Shown here piece by piece: positions 26,575 to 34,089 of a stretch of DNA of 64,000 nucleotides. The notes beneath the pieces were generated by a model, which searched no databases, was not told the DNA's origin, and was given only the letters and a program-made list of their open reading frames with translations. The position numbers were made by a program, and so were the translations under genes. How positions within the stretch are numbered: the stretch's first letter is position 1; each line of letters opens with the position of its first letter. The DNA lies in contig UQBC01000013.1 of NCBI GenBank assembly GCA_900539195.1, positions 1-64,000 of the forward strand, in the 5' to 3' direction. This stretch comes from an uncultured Oscillospiraceae bacterium. Its GTDB lineage: Bacteria > Bacillota > Clostridia > Oscillospirales > Ruminococcaceae.

Positions 26575-26616
26575 GAAAGCCCCTTGTACCACCCCCTAAG
26601 GTACAAGGGGCTTTTC
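26575..26616 (+). terminator. Terminator after alcohol dehydrogenase
   Basis: AAGCCCCTTGTACC pairs with GGTACAAGGGGCTT around ACCCCCTAA, followed by TTCC. Confidence 0.75.
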
Positions 26617-26836
26617 CGTGGCGGGCGGCAGTGTGCCGCTTCAAATTCGCCGTTCTGATTGTCAGCACGTTGCTTGACTTCCGTTACCGGCGGATAGCAA
26701 TGTATGCTGCAGATTTACTTTTTGTGATGAAATTTGCCCGTCATTGAAGAATATTCCCCACGATACATACACCTTCGTTTCAAGATTTTTCACATTTCTT
26801 TCATCGCCCGTTATTATATGATTCATAAAAAGGGGG

Positions 26837-27059
26837 TATACTATAGTCACAGTCAGAGGAAAGGATTCCGACGACCGAAATCAGCCGATAGGTTTCGGCT
26901 TGAAAAATATCGTGCCGACAAGCACGGTTAACATAACAGGAGCCGGCAAGACGGCAACAGCCGCCCTATACACGCTCCACCTAAGTACAACGAAAGTTTT
27001 CATATATACCTCTCTATTATTCAAGCAAAACCGCTCTGTGACGCAGGGCGGTTTTTGCT
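26837..27059 (+). ncRNA. Candidate structured RNA, copy B
   Basis: TATACT (26837-26842) starts a unit sharing two blocks with copy A. The 5' block is GTC (26852-26854), an AGA bulge, GGAA (26858-26861), an AGGA loop (26862-26865), TTCC and GAC (26870-26872). Compared with copy A the stem is one A-T pair shorter on both sides, a compensated change. The 3' block is CTAAGTACAACGAAAGTTT at 26981-26999, the same 19 bases. The middle differs in sequence but again forms hairpins (AGCCG/CGGCT, CGTGC/GCACG). A terminator ends it at 27027-27059. No ribosome site or plausible gene. Class unknown to me. Confidence 0.55.
27027..27059 (+). terminator. Terminator, first of three identical copies
   Basis: AACCGCTCTG / CAGGGCGGTT stem with loop TGACG and a T5 tail. 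The same sequence recurs at 27301-27333 and 28652-28682. Confidence 0.8.
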
Positions 27060-27073
27060 ATGTGCTTGTGCAG

Positions 27074-27102
27074 TTGACATTCTGAAAGAATAGGTGTATT
27101 AT
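27074..27102 (+). promoter_or_regulatory. Promoter of the RelB-like gene
   Basis: TTGACA (27074-27079), a 17-base spacer and TATTAT (27097-27102), immediately after the preceding terminator. Confidence 0.7.
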
Positions 27103-27126
27103 ACAACTTGCAAGGAGGTTATTATT

Positions 27127-27297
27127 ATGGCAGTTTTTAATGAAAATGCAGATAAAAAGATTAAAATTAGCAGTAAGCCAAATTCCGTAACTATAGAAGC
27201 AATAAAGGAAGTTCAACAAATGAAATCCGGTGCTGTCACCGATAAAGCCTCTTATGATGACGTAGATAAGATGATAAGCGATATACTTGATAACTGA
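27127..27297 (+). CDS. RelB/DinJ-like orphan antitoxin (56 residues)
   Basis: AAGGAGG at 27111-27117 fixes the ATG at 27127. The 56-residue product MAVFNENADKKIKISSKPNS... has a C-terminal VQQMKSGAVTDKASYDDVDKMI, resembling the toxin-binding tail of RelB/DinJ antitoxins (AxxEVRxM...SYxxVDEMxxDI). The usual N-terminal ribbon-helix-helix seems shortened. No toxin gene is adjacent: the gene ends at a terminator and the next unit is fliB. It may be a remnant or a solitary regulator. Family call is by resemblance only. Confidence 0.55.
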   Translation: MAVFNENADKKIKISSKPNSVTIEAIKEVQQMKSGAVTDKASYDDVDKMISDILDN

Positions 27298-27300
27298 TAC

Positions 27301-27333
27301 AAAACCGCTCTGTGACGCAGGGCGGTTTTTGCT
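27301..27333 (+). terminator. Terminator, second of three identical copies
   Basis: Identical over 33 bases to 27027-27059. It lies three bases after the RelB-like stop. Confidence 0.8.
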
Positions 27334-27367
27334 GTACTCTACGCTCCTCCTTTCCTTTTGCTGCAGG

Positions 27368-27396
27368 TTGAAAATTCTGCAATTCGGTGCTATAAT
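27368..27396 (+). promoter_or_regulatory. Promoter of fliB
   Basis: TTGAAA (27368-27373), a 17-base spacer and TATAAT (27391-27396). Housekeeping type, unlike the flagellin promoter. Confidence 0.7.
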
Positions 27397-27438
27397 AAAG
27401 ATATTATTTTTGGAAAAGATTCCGGAAAGGGTAAAGAT

Positions 27439-28641
27439 ATGGGATATATACTTAAAACAGCACAGTACGTCAACGATTTTCAGTGCATAGGCGGAAAGTG
27501 TACGATGGATTGTTGCCGGAATTGGGATATACTGTGGGCAGATGAGGAAGTGGAAAGTTTAAAAAAATCCAAGCACTCCGATGAGTTGGACGAGTTGATA
27601 AAAGCCTCCTTTGAAAAGACGGATAACGGCATAAATAAAATAGTTCTTATGCCTGACGGTGATTGTCCTTTTCACGATAAAGAGGACAGACTTTGTAAAA
27701 TTCAGAAAGAACTTGGGGCAGAATACCTTTCTGCTGTATGTCGGAATTATCCTATAAGCGGTACTATAAATAATAACGTAATTACAAAAATCAGATTTTT
27801 GAGTTGTCCTGCTGTATTTGATGTTATTGCCAATAACGAAAAATCCTGTGATGTTTATATTTACGGCAAAGAATATGAGCCGGAAACCATTCTGATATTT
27901 AAACCCGATACAATTGACGACGTAAAAAACAATCCGGGACTTAAATACAGAAATCAGCTTTTTGATTTTTTCTACGGCATTCTTAGTGACAAAAAACGTG
28001 ATATACATACATCGATGATTATTGGCACTCTTGCCGCACAGACGCTTTCAAAGCTTGAAAATTCATCACCGGACAGAATACCTGAGGGCATTACCGCTTT
28101 ATCAAAACAGATAAACAGCCCCGCACTTGCAAAATCACTTTCGGATATAGAACCGAATTATAAGGTTAAGCTTGGCGTTGTGCAGTGTATGCTTGACAGT
28201 ACAGATGTAGGTGATAAACTGTCAGAAATATTGTCGTCAATCAGAAAAAAGAACATCGAAGGCAAATTTTCCGTTGAAATACAGACATATATAACTAATC
28301 TCGAAAAGTTCTATAAAATATGTTCAACTAAGCCGTTTATGATAAGAAACATAGTAAGATGTCTTTATATGTGTGAGCTTATGCCGTTTTCAGATAATAA
28401 TTATAATATTTTTGATAACTACGCATATTTTTGTGCTTCCGTAGCACTTATAGACTTTTTCGGCGCTGCCGCAGCAGCCGGCAGTGATAATCCCAATGAA
28501 ATATTTGAGAGGTTTAAAACCGCTGTCTGTCTTGCTTCTCATCCGCTTTGTCATAATCCTGACAGAGTGAAAATGATAATAGATTACTTAAAGGAGATAA
28601 ACTGTTATTCGGCAGGACACCTTGCGCTTATCGTAAAATAA
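27439..28641 (+). CDS. fliB: Flagellin lysine-N-methylase (FliB family)
   Basis: A 400-residue protein, about the length of Salmonella FliB. The N-terminal cysteine pattern Cys16-x4-Cys21-x3-Cys25-Cys26 followed by RNWDI matches the family, as do CPFHDKEDRLCKIQKELG and SAVCRNYP. These Cys are thought to hold an iron-sulfur cluster. FliB N-methylates lysines on flagellin. The flagellin gene lies 343 bases downstream, a strong contextual match. A longer frame from 27358 overlaps the promoter; the ATG at 27439 with GGAAAGG upstream is more likely. It has its own promoter and ends at a terminator identical to two others. Confidence 0.88.
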   Translation: MGYILKTAQYVNDFQCIGGKCTMDCCRNWDILWADEEVESLKKSKHSDELDELIKASFEKTDNGINKIVLMPDGDCPFHDKEDRLCKIQKELGAEYLSAVCRNYPISGTINNNVITKIRFLSCPAVFDVIANNEKSCDVYIYGKEYEPETILIFKPDTIDDVKNNPGLKYRNQLFDFFYGILSDKKRDIHTSMIIGTLAAQTLSKLENSSPDRIPEGITALSKQINSPALAKSLSDIEPNYKVKLGVVQCMLDSTDVGDKLSEILSSIRKKNIEGKFSVEIQTYITNLEKFYKICSTKPFMIRNIVRCLYMCELMPFSDNNYNIFDNYAYFCASVALIDFFGAAAAAGSDNPNEIFERFKTAVCLASHPLCHNPDRVKMIIDYLKEINCYSAGHLALIVK

Positions 28642-28651
28642 GACTTTGTAT

Positions 28652-28682
28652 AACCGCTCTGTGACGCAGGGCGGTTTTTGCT
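28652..28682 (+). terminator. Terminator, third of three identical copies
   Basis: 31 bases identical to the copies at 27027 and 27301. It separates fliB from the sigma-D promoter of flagellin. Confidence 0.8.
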
Positions 28683-28773
28683 ATCACGCAAAGCCGACAG
28701 TTCATATTGTAAATTTTACACAAACGCACTACAAAATTTCTCAGAAAAATTATAAAAAAGTTTTCAAAAAGGC

Positions 28774-28801
28774 TAAAGTTCGGAAAAACAAGTGCCGATA
28801 T
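28774..28801 (+). promoter_or_regulatory. Sigma-28/sigma-D type flagellin promoter
   Basis: TAAA (28774-28777), a 16-base spacer and GCCGATAT (28794-28801), a near-perfect match to the flagellar sigma consensus TAAA-N15-GCCGATAT. Transcription would start near 28808 and leave a leader of about 175 bases. Confidence 0.88.
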
Positions 28802-28807
28802 AATAAA

Positions 28808-28984
28808 TGTAAGGGTCACAGAACCCTGTGCGGAGGCGGAGATAACTTCCGCAGTGTTTTGCAAAACAAACACCAAACGACTTTAGCTTAGCGCAAAGCA
28901 AGGTCACACTAACAAAAACAAGTCCCTATAAGGGCAACGACTTCCGAAAAGGATTTCGGGAGTACATTCAAGGAGGAAAACAAA
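28808..28984 (+). promoter_or_regulatory. Flagellin leader with hairpins carrying GGA in the loop
   Basis: Hairpin CCGAAA-AGGA-TTTCGG (28944-28959) displays AGGA in a four-base loop. Another hairpin, GCGGA/TCCGC at 28830-28852, has GGA in its loop. The ribosome site itself is AAGGAGGA at about 28970-28977. CsrA proteins bind GGA in hairpin loops and near ribosome sites, and in Bacillus CsrA and FliW control flagellin (hag) translation. Control here is inferred; no csrA or fliW is in the window. Confidence 0.55.
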
Positions 28985-30613
28985 ATGGCAGGTATGGTAG
29001 TACAGCATAACTTAAATGCGATCAATGCTAACAACAAGATGAACATCAACGTTTCAGGTACAAAGAAGGCAACTGAAAAGTTATCTTCAGGTTATCAGAT
29101 CAACCGTGCAGGCGATAACGCTGCAGGTCTGGCTATATCTGAAAAGATGCGTTCACAGATCCGTGGTCTTTCACAGGCTACAAAGAATGCCAACGACGGT
29201 ATCTCTCTTATCCAGACAGCTGAAGGCGGCTTAAACGAAACTCACTCAATTCTTCAGAGAATGAGAGAACTCGCAGTTCAGTCAGCTAACGGTACATACC
29301 AGGATGACACAGACCGTGAAGCTATCCAGCTCGAAGTTGACGCACTCAAGAGCGAAATCGACAGAATCGCTTCTTCTACAGAGTACAACGGCATGAAGCT
29401 CCTCGATGGTTCACTCGGCGGCTCACAGGGTACAACCGAATACGGCGCTAAGTACGGTTCAGTTTCTATAACTGATACAGATCTTAAGGGTGCTACAGTT
29501 ACATCTAACATAGCTGGTGTTAAAATTACTACAGCTTACACCGCATCAGGTAAGGGCGGCGAAAATGCCATTTGGTCTGCTGATGGTAAGACTCTTACTA
29601 TGAACCTTGTTTCCGGTGCAACTTACACTCAGAAGGATATTGATAACCTGATTGCTAACGCTACGCAGTCTAAGGATGCCGGTCAGGAACAGGCTCCCGC
29701 AGAAGTTTCTGTTAAGCTTGCAAACGGTGTCATGACAGCTTCTAAGGCTGGTGATACAACAGCTACAACCGCTGGTCTTCGTGCAACCGGTTCAGATGCT
29801 ACAAATATACTGAAACTCATTGGTGACGGTACAAACGGTGCACACGGTTCATCTGATAAGATAACATTTACAGCTAACACTTACGGCAAGGCAGTAGATA
29901 CAAATATGGCTTCTAAGATAACCATTTCCACTACAGTTGCTGCAGGTAAGGAAAATGTTAAGGTTGCTGCAGCTGCAACAACAACAAATGGTGCTGAGTT
30001 AACCCTTGAACTTTCAACAGGTAAGACATACACAGAAAAAGATATCGAAAACATCCTCAAGGAAGCTGGATATGACTACTCTGTAAAACTGGAAGATACA
30101 AAGAACACCGATGGCGATGCAGATGGTAAGATCTACTTCAACGTTAATGGTAATGCAGAAGTAGCTATCACAGACGGTGCAGGTGTTGGTAAGGATTCAG
30201 TTCCTAACAACGGTAAGGGTCTTACATTCCAGATCGGTGCTAACGGCGTTGAGGATCAGAGAGTTACGCTGAACGTTAACGATATGTCATCTTCTGCTAT
30301 AGGTGTTGCTAATGCTGATGTTTCTACTCAGGATTCTGCAAATGCTGCTATCGACATGGTAGACGCTGCTGTTAAGACAGTATCTATGCAGAGAGCAGGT
30401 CTTGGTGCACTTCAGAACAGACTTGAGTACACAGTTAACAACCTGACAACAACAAACGAGAACCTGACAGCAGCTGAATCTCAGATCAGAGATACAGATA
30501 TGGCTACAGAGATGATCAACTACACTAAGAATAACATTCTTCAGCAGGCATCTCAGGCTATGCTCGCTCAGGCTAACCAGCAGCCTCAGGCTATTCTCCA
30601 GTTACTCCAGTAA
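28985..30613 (+). CDS. Flagellin
   Basis: A 542-residue flagellin. The N-terminal D0/D1 region (about 1-140) has VQHNLNAINANNKMNIN and LQRMRELAVQSANGT, the face recognised by TLR5. The C-terminal D1/D0 (about 455-542) ends ILQQASQAMLAQANQQPQAI. The middle (about 150-450) is a variable, Thr/Ala/Lys-rich surface domain. Lysines there are plausible substrates for the FliB encoded upstream. Codon use is strongly biased, as in very highly expressed genes. It is expressed from the sigma-D promoter at 28774. No hook or rod genes adjoin it. Confidence 0.96.
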   Translation: MAGMVVQHNLNAINANNKMNINVSGTKKATEKLSSGYQINRAGDNAAGLAISEKMRSQIRGLSQATKNANDGISLIQTAEGGLNETHSILQRMRELAVQSANGTYQDDTDREAIQLEVDALKSEIDRIASSTEYNGMKLLDGSLGGSQGTTEYGAKYGSVSITDTDLKGATVTSNIAGVKITTAYTASGKGGENAIWSADGKTLTMNLVSGATYTQKDIDNLIANATQSKDAGQEQAPAEVSVKLANGVMTASKAGDTTATTAGLRATGSDATNILKLIGDGTNGAHGSSDKITFTANTYGKAVDTNMASKITISTTVAAGKENVKVAAAATTTNGAELTLELSTGKTYTEKDIENILKEAGYDYSVKLEDTKNTDGDADGKIYFNVNGNAEVAITDGAGVGKDSVPNNGKGLTFQIGANGVEDQRVTLNVNDMSSSAIGVANADVSTQDSANAAIDMVDAAVKTVSMQRAGLGALQNRLEYTVNNLTTTNENLTAAESQIRDTDMATEMINYTKNNILQQASQAMLAQANQQPQAILQLLQ

Positions 30614-30671
30614 TCTGAGAACAGCGTGAGTTTCAGGGCTTAATATTTATAAATTAATGACTTGATGAGTT

Positions 30672-30702
30672 CGCCCCCGTGAAAACGGGGGCGGATTTTA
30701 TT
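30672..30702 (+). terminator. Flagellin terminator
   Basis: CGCCCCCGT / ACGGGGGCG stem with GAAA loop (30672-30693), followed by GATTTTATTTTA. The rest of 30703-30934 holds ATGAATGATGAAT-type short repeats and a small inverted repeat near 30845; no gene seen. Confidence 0.85.
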
Positions 30703-30934
30703 TTATTAATGAATAATGAATGATGAATGATGAATATTGAAAAATTTTGGAGAGCCTTGCGGCGGAAATTTTGAATTTGGAGTAGTGCAGGGCGAGGGAT
30801 AGAGCAGAGTTGGCGAGGGTAATTAAACTGTTCTGAAATTTATAGGGAATATGCTTGCCACTCCCGCACTGTACATAATAACATACAGAAAGAAACATAA
30901 CAACAAACGCAGAGCCATCGCTCTGCGTTTCAGT

Positions 30935-31522
30935 TTATATATCTGTTCCATCTTCCTTTGTGTTCTGATACGTCTTCAATATATCCTCGGCAACGGCTCT
31001 CTGCGTCTTTCTTAAATCCATTGCCTGCTTCTGAATATGCCTGTGTGCCTGATCCTCCGTAAGATTAAGATACTGCATGAGCATTGATTTTGCACGGTTT
31101 ACTATCTTCATATCAGACAACTGCTGTGTCAGCTGTCTGTTTTCTTCCTCCAGCTTTGCCATACCTATATGGGCGATTTCGGTAAGCTTTATTGTCTGTA
31201 TAAGCAAAGCCTTGTTGAACGGTCTTGGCAGAACGAAAGCACCGGTGAATCGTATCTTCTTCTGTACCTCATCTGCGATTTCACGCTTTGCCAGCACCAC
31301 AATTCCGTTCTTTGTGTCCTTTGAAATGTCAGCCACAAGATCAAGCCCGAATTCGTCAGATAACGGAGTGGAAATTATAACACTGTCGAATTTCGATATA
31401 TCAACGCCTCTTATGATAGTGCCGCTTGTGAATGTCGAAATGTTGTCGCAGTCAAGTTCAAGCAGAAGCTGTGCTATGCTGTCGCATATCTCTTCGGTTT
31501 TGCCTGCTATCAGTATGTTCAT
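30935..31522 (-). CDS. ANTAR-domain response regulator (RNA-binding antiterminator)
   Basis: A 195-residue protein. The N-terminal 120 residues resemble a receiver domain (MNILIAGKTEEICDSIA...) but the usual acidic pocket and phosphoacceptor pattern is weak (FDSVIISTPLSDEFG), so it may not be phosphorylated. A coiled segment (LEEENRQLTQQLSD) precedes the ANTAR domain: VNRAKSMLMQYLNLTEDQAH and DLRKTQRAVAEDIL. ANTAR proteins bind twin hairpins in RNA and prevent termination. It is the last gene of the glutamate synthase locus, so it probably controls nitrogen assimilation, like clostridial NitR. Target RNA not certain. Confidence 0.88.
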   Translation of the reverse strand: MNILIAGKTEEICDSIAQLLLELDCDNISTFTSGTIIRGVDISKFDSVIISTPLSDEFGLDLVADISKDTKNGIVVLAKREIADEVQKKIRFTGAFVLPRPFNKALLIQTIKLTEIAHIGMAKLEEENRQLTQQLSDMKIVNRAKSMLMQYLNLTEDQAHRHIQKQAMDLRKTQRAVAEDILKTYQNTKEDGTDI

Positions 31523-31547
31523 TGCGGCACCCTCTTTCGTAGTATTA

Positions 31548-31589
31548 AACGCTCTGCCGACGCACCCTTAAAACCGGCAGGGCGTTTAC
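31548..31589 (-). other. Hairpin between the GXGXG gene and the ANTAR gene
   Basis: An inverted repeat AAACGCTCTGCCG / CGGCAGGGCGTTT (31548-31560 with about 31576-31588) with a 15-base loop. No T-tract follows on the minus strand. It could be a processing, stability or attenuation site in the operon mRNA. Confidence 0.4.
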
Positions 31590-31614
31590 ATTAATATATC
31601 TATTCCGTTTCTTA

Positions 31615-32340
31615 TCAGTTATGCGTGTAAAGCTGTTTGTACGGACTTGCCGTATTTGGTGACAGCTTGTAGAATCTGCCCTTTAACAGCGTATTCGTGT
31701 CATATCCGAAGTTCTTTGCAAATTCATCAACATATTCACGGATATCAGCCTTGTCGCCGTCGTCTGCGACTTCGCATGAAACCTGTACGGGAAGTCCTTT
31801 GGGAGCTTCGTCACTGCGGATATACATATGACCGCCGTGCATTCCCGTTCCGCAGAACGAGCCTACAGGCACCTTGCCGTCACAGCCGATACCGAGAACT
31901 ACTATGATTCCGCCTGCCTGGTATTCGCCGAGGAAATCTCCGACCTTGCCGCCGATGATTATTTTCGGGTAGAATTCGTGATACTCCTTCATATGTATTC
32001 CTACACGGTAGCCTGCGTTGCCCTTTACAAATATCTTGCCTGAACGCATTGCGTAGCCCGTCGTATCACCGCAGTTGCCGTGTATGAATATCTCGCCGTT
32101 GTTCATTGTATCGCCGATAGCGTCCTGTCCGTTGCCGTGTACTATGATAGTACTTCCGTCAAGATATGCGCCCAGAGCGTTACCGGGAGTACCCTCAACG
32201 GTAATTGTCTTGCCTGCAACGCCGCAGCCTATGTAACGCTGTCCCATAGCGTCGGTTATCGTTATATCCTTGTCGGCACATTCGACTATCTTTTTATTAA
32301 GGTCGTAATAACCTATCTCATTAGCATTTAATACTGTCAT
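31615..32340 (-). CDS. Glutamate synthase alpha subunit domain 3 (GXGXG) protein
   Basis: A 241-residue stand-alone GXGXG right-handed beta-helix domain, normally the C-terminal part of the large glutamate synthase. The repeats are visible: GCGVAGKTITVEG, GNGQDAIGDTMNNG, GNCGDTTGYAMRSG, GNAGYRVGIHM, GGKVGDFLGEY. It is structural and helps shape the ammonia tunnel between glutaminase and synthase sites. Glutaminase, FMN synthase and this domain are encoded by separate genes in this locus. It lies 46 bases after the oxidoreductase gene. Confidence 0.9.
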   Translation of the reverse strand: MTVLNANEIGYYDLNKKIVECADKDITITDAMGQRYIGCGVAGKTITVEGTPGNALGAYLDGSTIIVHGNGQDAIGDTMNNGEIFIHGNCGDTTGYAMRSGKIFVKGNAGYRVGIHMKEYHEFYPKIIIGGKVGDFLGEYQAGGIIVVLGIGCDGKVPVGSFCGTGMHGGHMYIRSDEAPKGLPVQVSCEVADDGDKADIREYVDEFAKNFGYDTNTLLKGRFYKLSPNTASPYKQLYTHN

Positions 32341-32386
32341 GGCTTATCCTCCGTTATTGCAGACATTTTGCTCATTTTCTGTAGCG

Positions 32387-33622
32387 TCAGTGCTTTTTGC
32401 CTGCGAGCTTTTCTTCACGTCTTGCCTTGCCGAACATCATCATCTGAGGCTTTTCTCTGAGAAGATCAAGGTCAACCTCGGTAAGAGGTATCTGTTCCTT
32501 TATCATCGAGGTGTAAATACCCGCTCTTGCGACATCGCCCATCAGTATAAAGCCCTTAAGCAGACCGTCCTTGAATACGAGCTTCTTGTATATCTCCTTG
32601 TCTGCGTCTTCTGTGATATCTTCATCGCCGTCATAGCTTCCGGCTGTTATGATATGCAGACCGTAAAAGCCTATGGCGTTCATCGGTATAGCGTTCAGAT
32701 AAAGCGTTTCCTCGCCTGCCATATTCTTACCTGCGACCTCGCCCTGCATAAATGCGTTAGGAAGAAGTGCGAGTATCCTGTCTGTATTTGATGAACAATC
32801 GTGGCTTACTGTGCAGTCGCCTGCGGCATAAACGTTGTCAATCGTTGTCTGCTGGTGAAGATCGGTTATTATACCCTTTTCAACCTTGCCGCCCGCGTCG
32901 CTTACAAGCTCTGTGTTAGGTCTTACGCCGACTGCAACAACAAGAATGTCAAAGTCTACCGTATCGCCGTTTGTCAGCTTTGCACTGTTCTTTGAGAACT
33001 GCTCAACGCTTGTGCCGAGGATGAATTTTGTTCCTTTATCCTCTATATGCTTCTGCATTATCTCGCCTGCACGGACGTCAAGAATACTCGGAAGTATCCT
33101 GTCCGCAAGGTCGACTACCGTAATATCGGCGTTCAGATGATGAAGAGCCTCTGCACACTTAAGACCGATAAGTCCCGCACCTATTATAAGTACCTTTGTT
33201 CCGGCTGTGACTTTTTCACGGATAGCCTTTGCACTGTCCCATGTCATAAATGTGAACTTGTCCTCTACCTCGTCAAGTCCTTTCATCGGAGGAACGAACG
33301 GTTTTGAACCCGTTGCTACCAATAACTTATCATACTGTACTTTCTCTCCGTTGTCAAGTACCACACAGCCGTTTTCGATTTTTTCGGCACGGGTCGAGAA
33401 AATTGTCTTTACATTGTTCTTCTCGTAGAAGTCCGGTTCTCTGTAGTATATCTTGTCATCGGCAACCTTGCCCTCAAGCCAGTAGCTTATAAGCGGTCTT
33501 GAATATGTATGATATGCCTCGTCCGTGATTATCGTTATACTGCCGTCCCTGTCAACCGAGCGTATTCCCTGAACTGCACCGATAGCGGCGGCGGAGTTTC
33601 CTATGATAACGTAATTCTTCAT
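32387..33622 (-). CDS. FAD/NAD(P)-dependent oxidoreductase of the glutamate synthase locus
   Basis: A 411-residue two-dinucleotide-binding flavoprotein. The N-terminal FAD region begins NYVIIGNSAAAIGAVQGI, an NAD(P)-binding motif GAGLIGLKCAEALHHL lies at about residue 150, and VYAAGDC near residue 265 contacts FAD. It resembles rubredoxin or nitrite reductase-type NADH:acceptor enzymes. In this operon it likely passes electrons from NAD(P)H to the ferredoxin-type partner and so to the synthase, replacing GltD. Electron route is inferred from gene order. Confidence 0.85.
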   Translation of the reverse strand: MKNYVIIGNSAAAIGAVQGIRSVDRDGSITIITDEAYHTYSRPLISYWLEGKVADDKIYYREPDFYEKNNVKTIFSTRAEKIENGCVVLDNGEKVQYDKLLVATGSKPFVPPMKGLDEVEDKFTFMTWDSAKAIREKVTAGTKVLIIGAGLIGLKCAEALHHLNADITVVDLADRILPSILDVRAGEIMQKHIEDKGTKFILGTSVEQFSKNSAKLTNGDTVDFDILVVAVGVRPNTELVSDAGGKVEKGIITDLHQQTTIDNVYAAGDCTVSHDCSSNTDRILALLPNAFMQGEVAGKNMAGEETLYLNAIPMNAIGFYGLHIITAGSYDGDEDITEDADKEIYKKLVFKDGLLKGFILMGDVARAGIYTSMIKEQIPLTEVDLDLLREKPQMMMFGKARREEKLAGKKH

Positions 33623-33634
33623 CTTCGCTCCTCC

Positions 33635-34069
33635 TTATCTTTCTTCAAGGACGATTGCCTTGTTCGGACAGCCCTTTACGCAGGCAGGCTCGCCGTTGTT
33701 GTTCTTCATACAAAGGTCACATTTCTGTATAACCTTTGAATTTTCGCTTGTTACGATACAACCGTAAGGACAGGCAAGTACGCAGGTGTAGCAGCCTACA
33801 CAACGGCTCTCGTCACACGAGATAACGCCGTCCTTCTGCGATAAAGCGCCTGTGATACAACTCTTTACGCAAAGAGGAGTTTCACAGTGACGGCACTGTA
33901 CGGCAAAATTTATGCCGCTGCCCTCCTCTACCTTTATTCTCGGAATGGGCTTGTTGCCGTTTGCAAAAGCCTTTATCATATTCTCAGCTCCGCTGTTTGC
34001 GGCGGCGCAGTAATATTCGCACAGATGGCACGCAAGGCACCAGTCTTCGTTAACGTAAACTCTTTTCAT
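33635..34069 (-). CDS. Polyferredoxin-type 4Fe-4S protein
   Basis: A 144-residue protein with cysteine clusters CLACHLCEYYC, CRHCETPLCVKSC, CVGCYTCVLACPYGC and CDLC...CVKGCPNKA, enough for about four [4Fe-4S] centres. It resembles the electron-transfer subunits of dehydrogenases (HycB/DMSO reductase B-like). It lies between the synthase subunit and its flavoprotein, so it probably relays electrons between them. Cytosolic; no signal peptide. Gap to the next gene is 12 bases. Confidence 0.87.
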   Translation of the reverse strand: MKRVYVNEDWCLACHLCEYYCAAANSGAENMIKAFANGNKPIPRIKVEEGSGINFAVQCRHCETPLCVKSCITGALSQKDGVISCDESRCVGCYTCVLACPYGCIVTSENSKVIQKCDLCMKNNNGEPACVKGCPNKAIVLEER

Positions 34070-34089
34070 TTTACCTTACCTCTCCTTAA

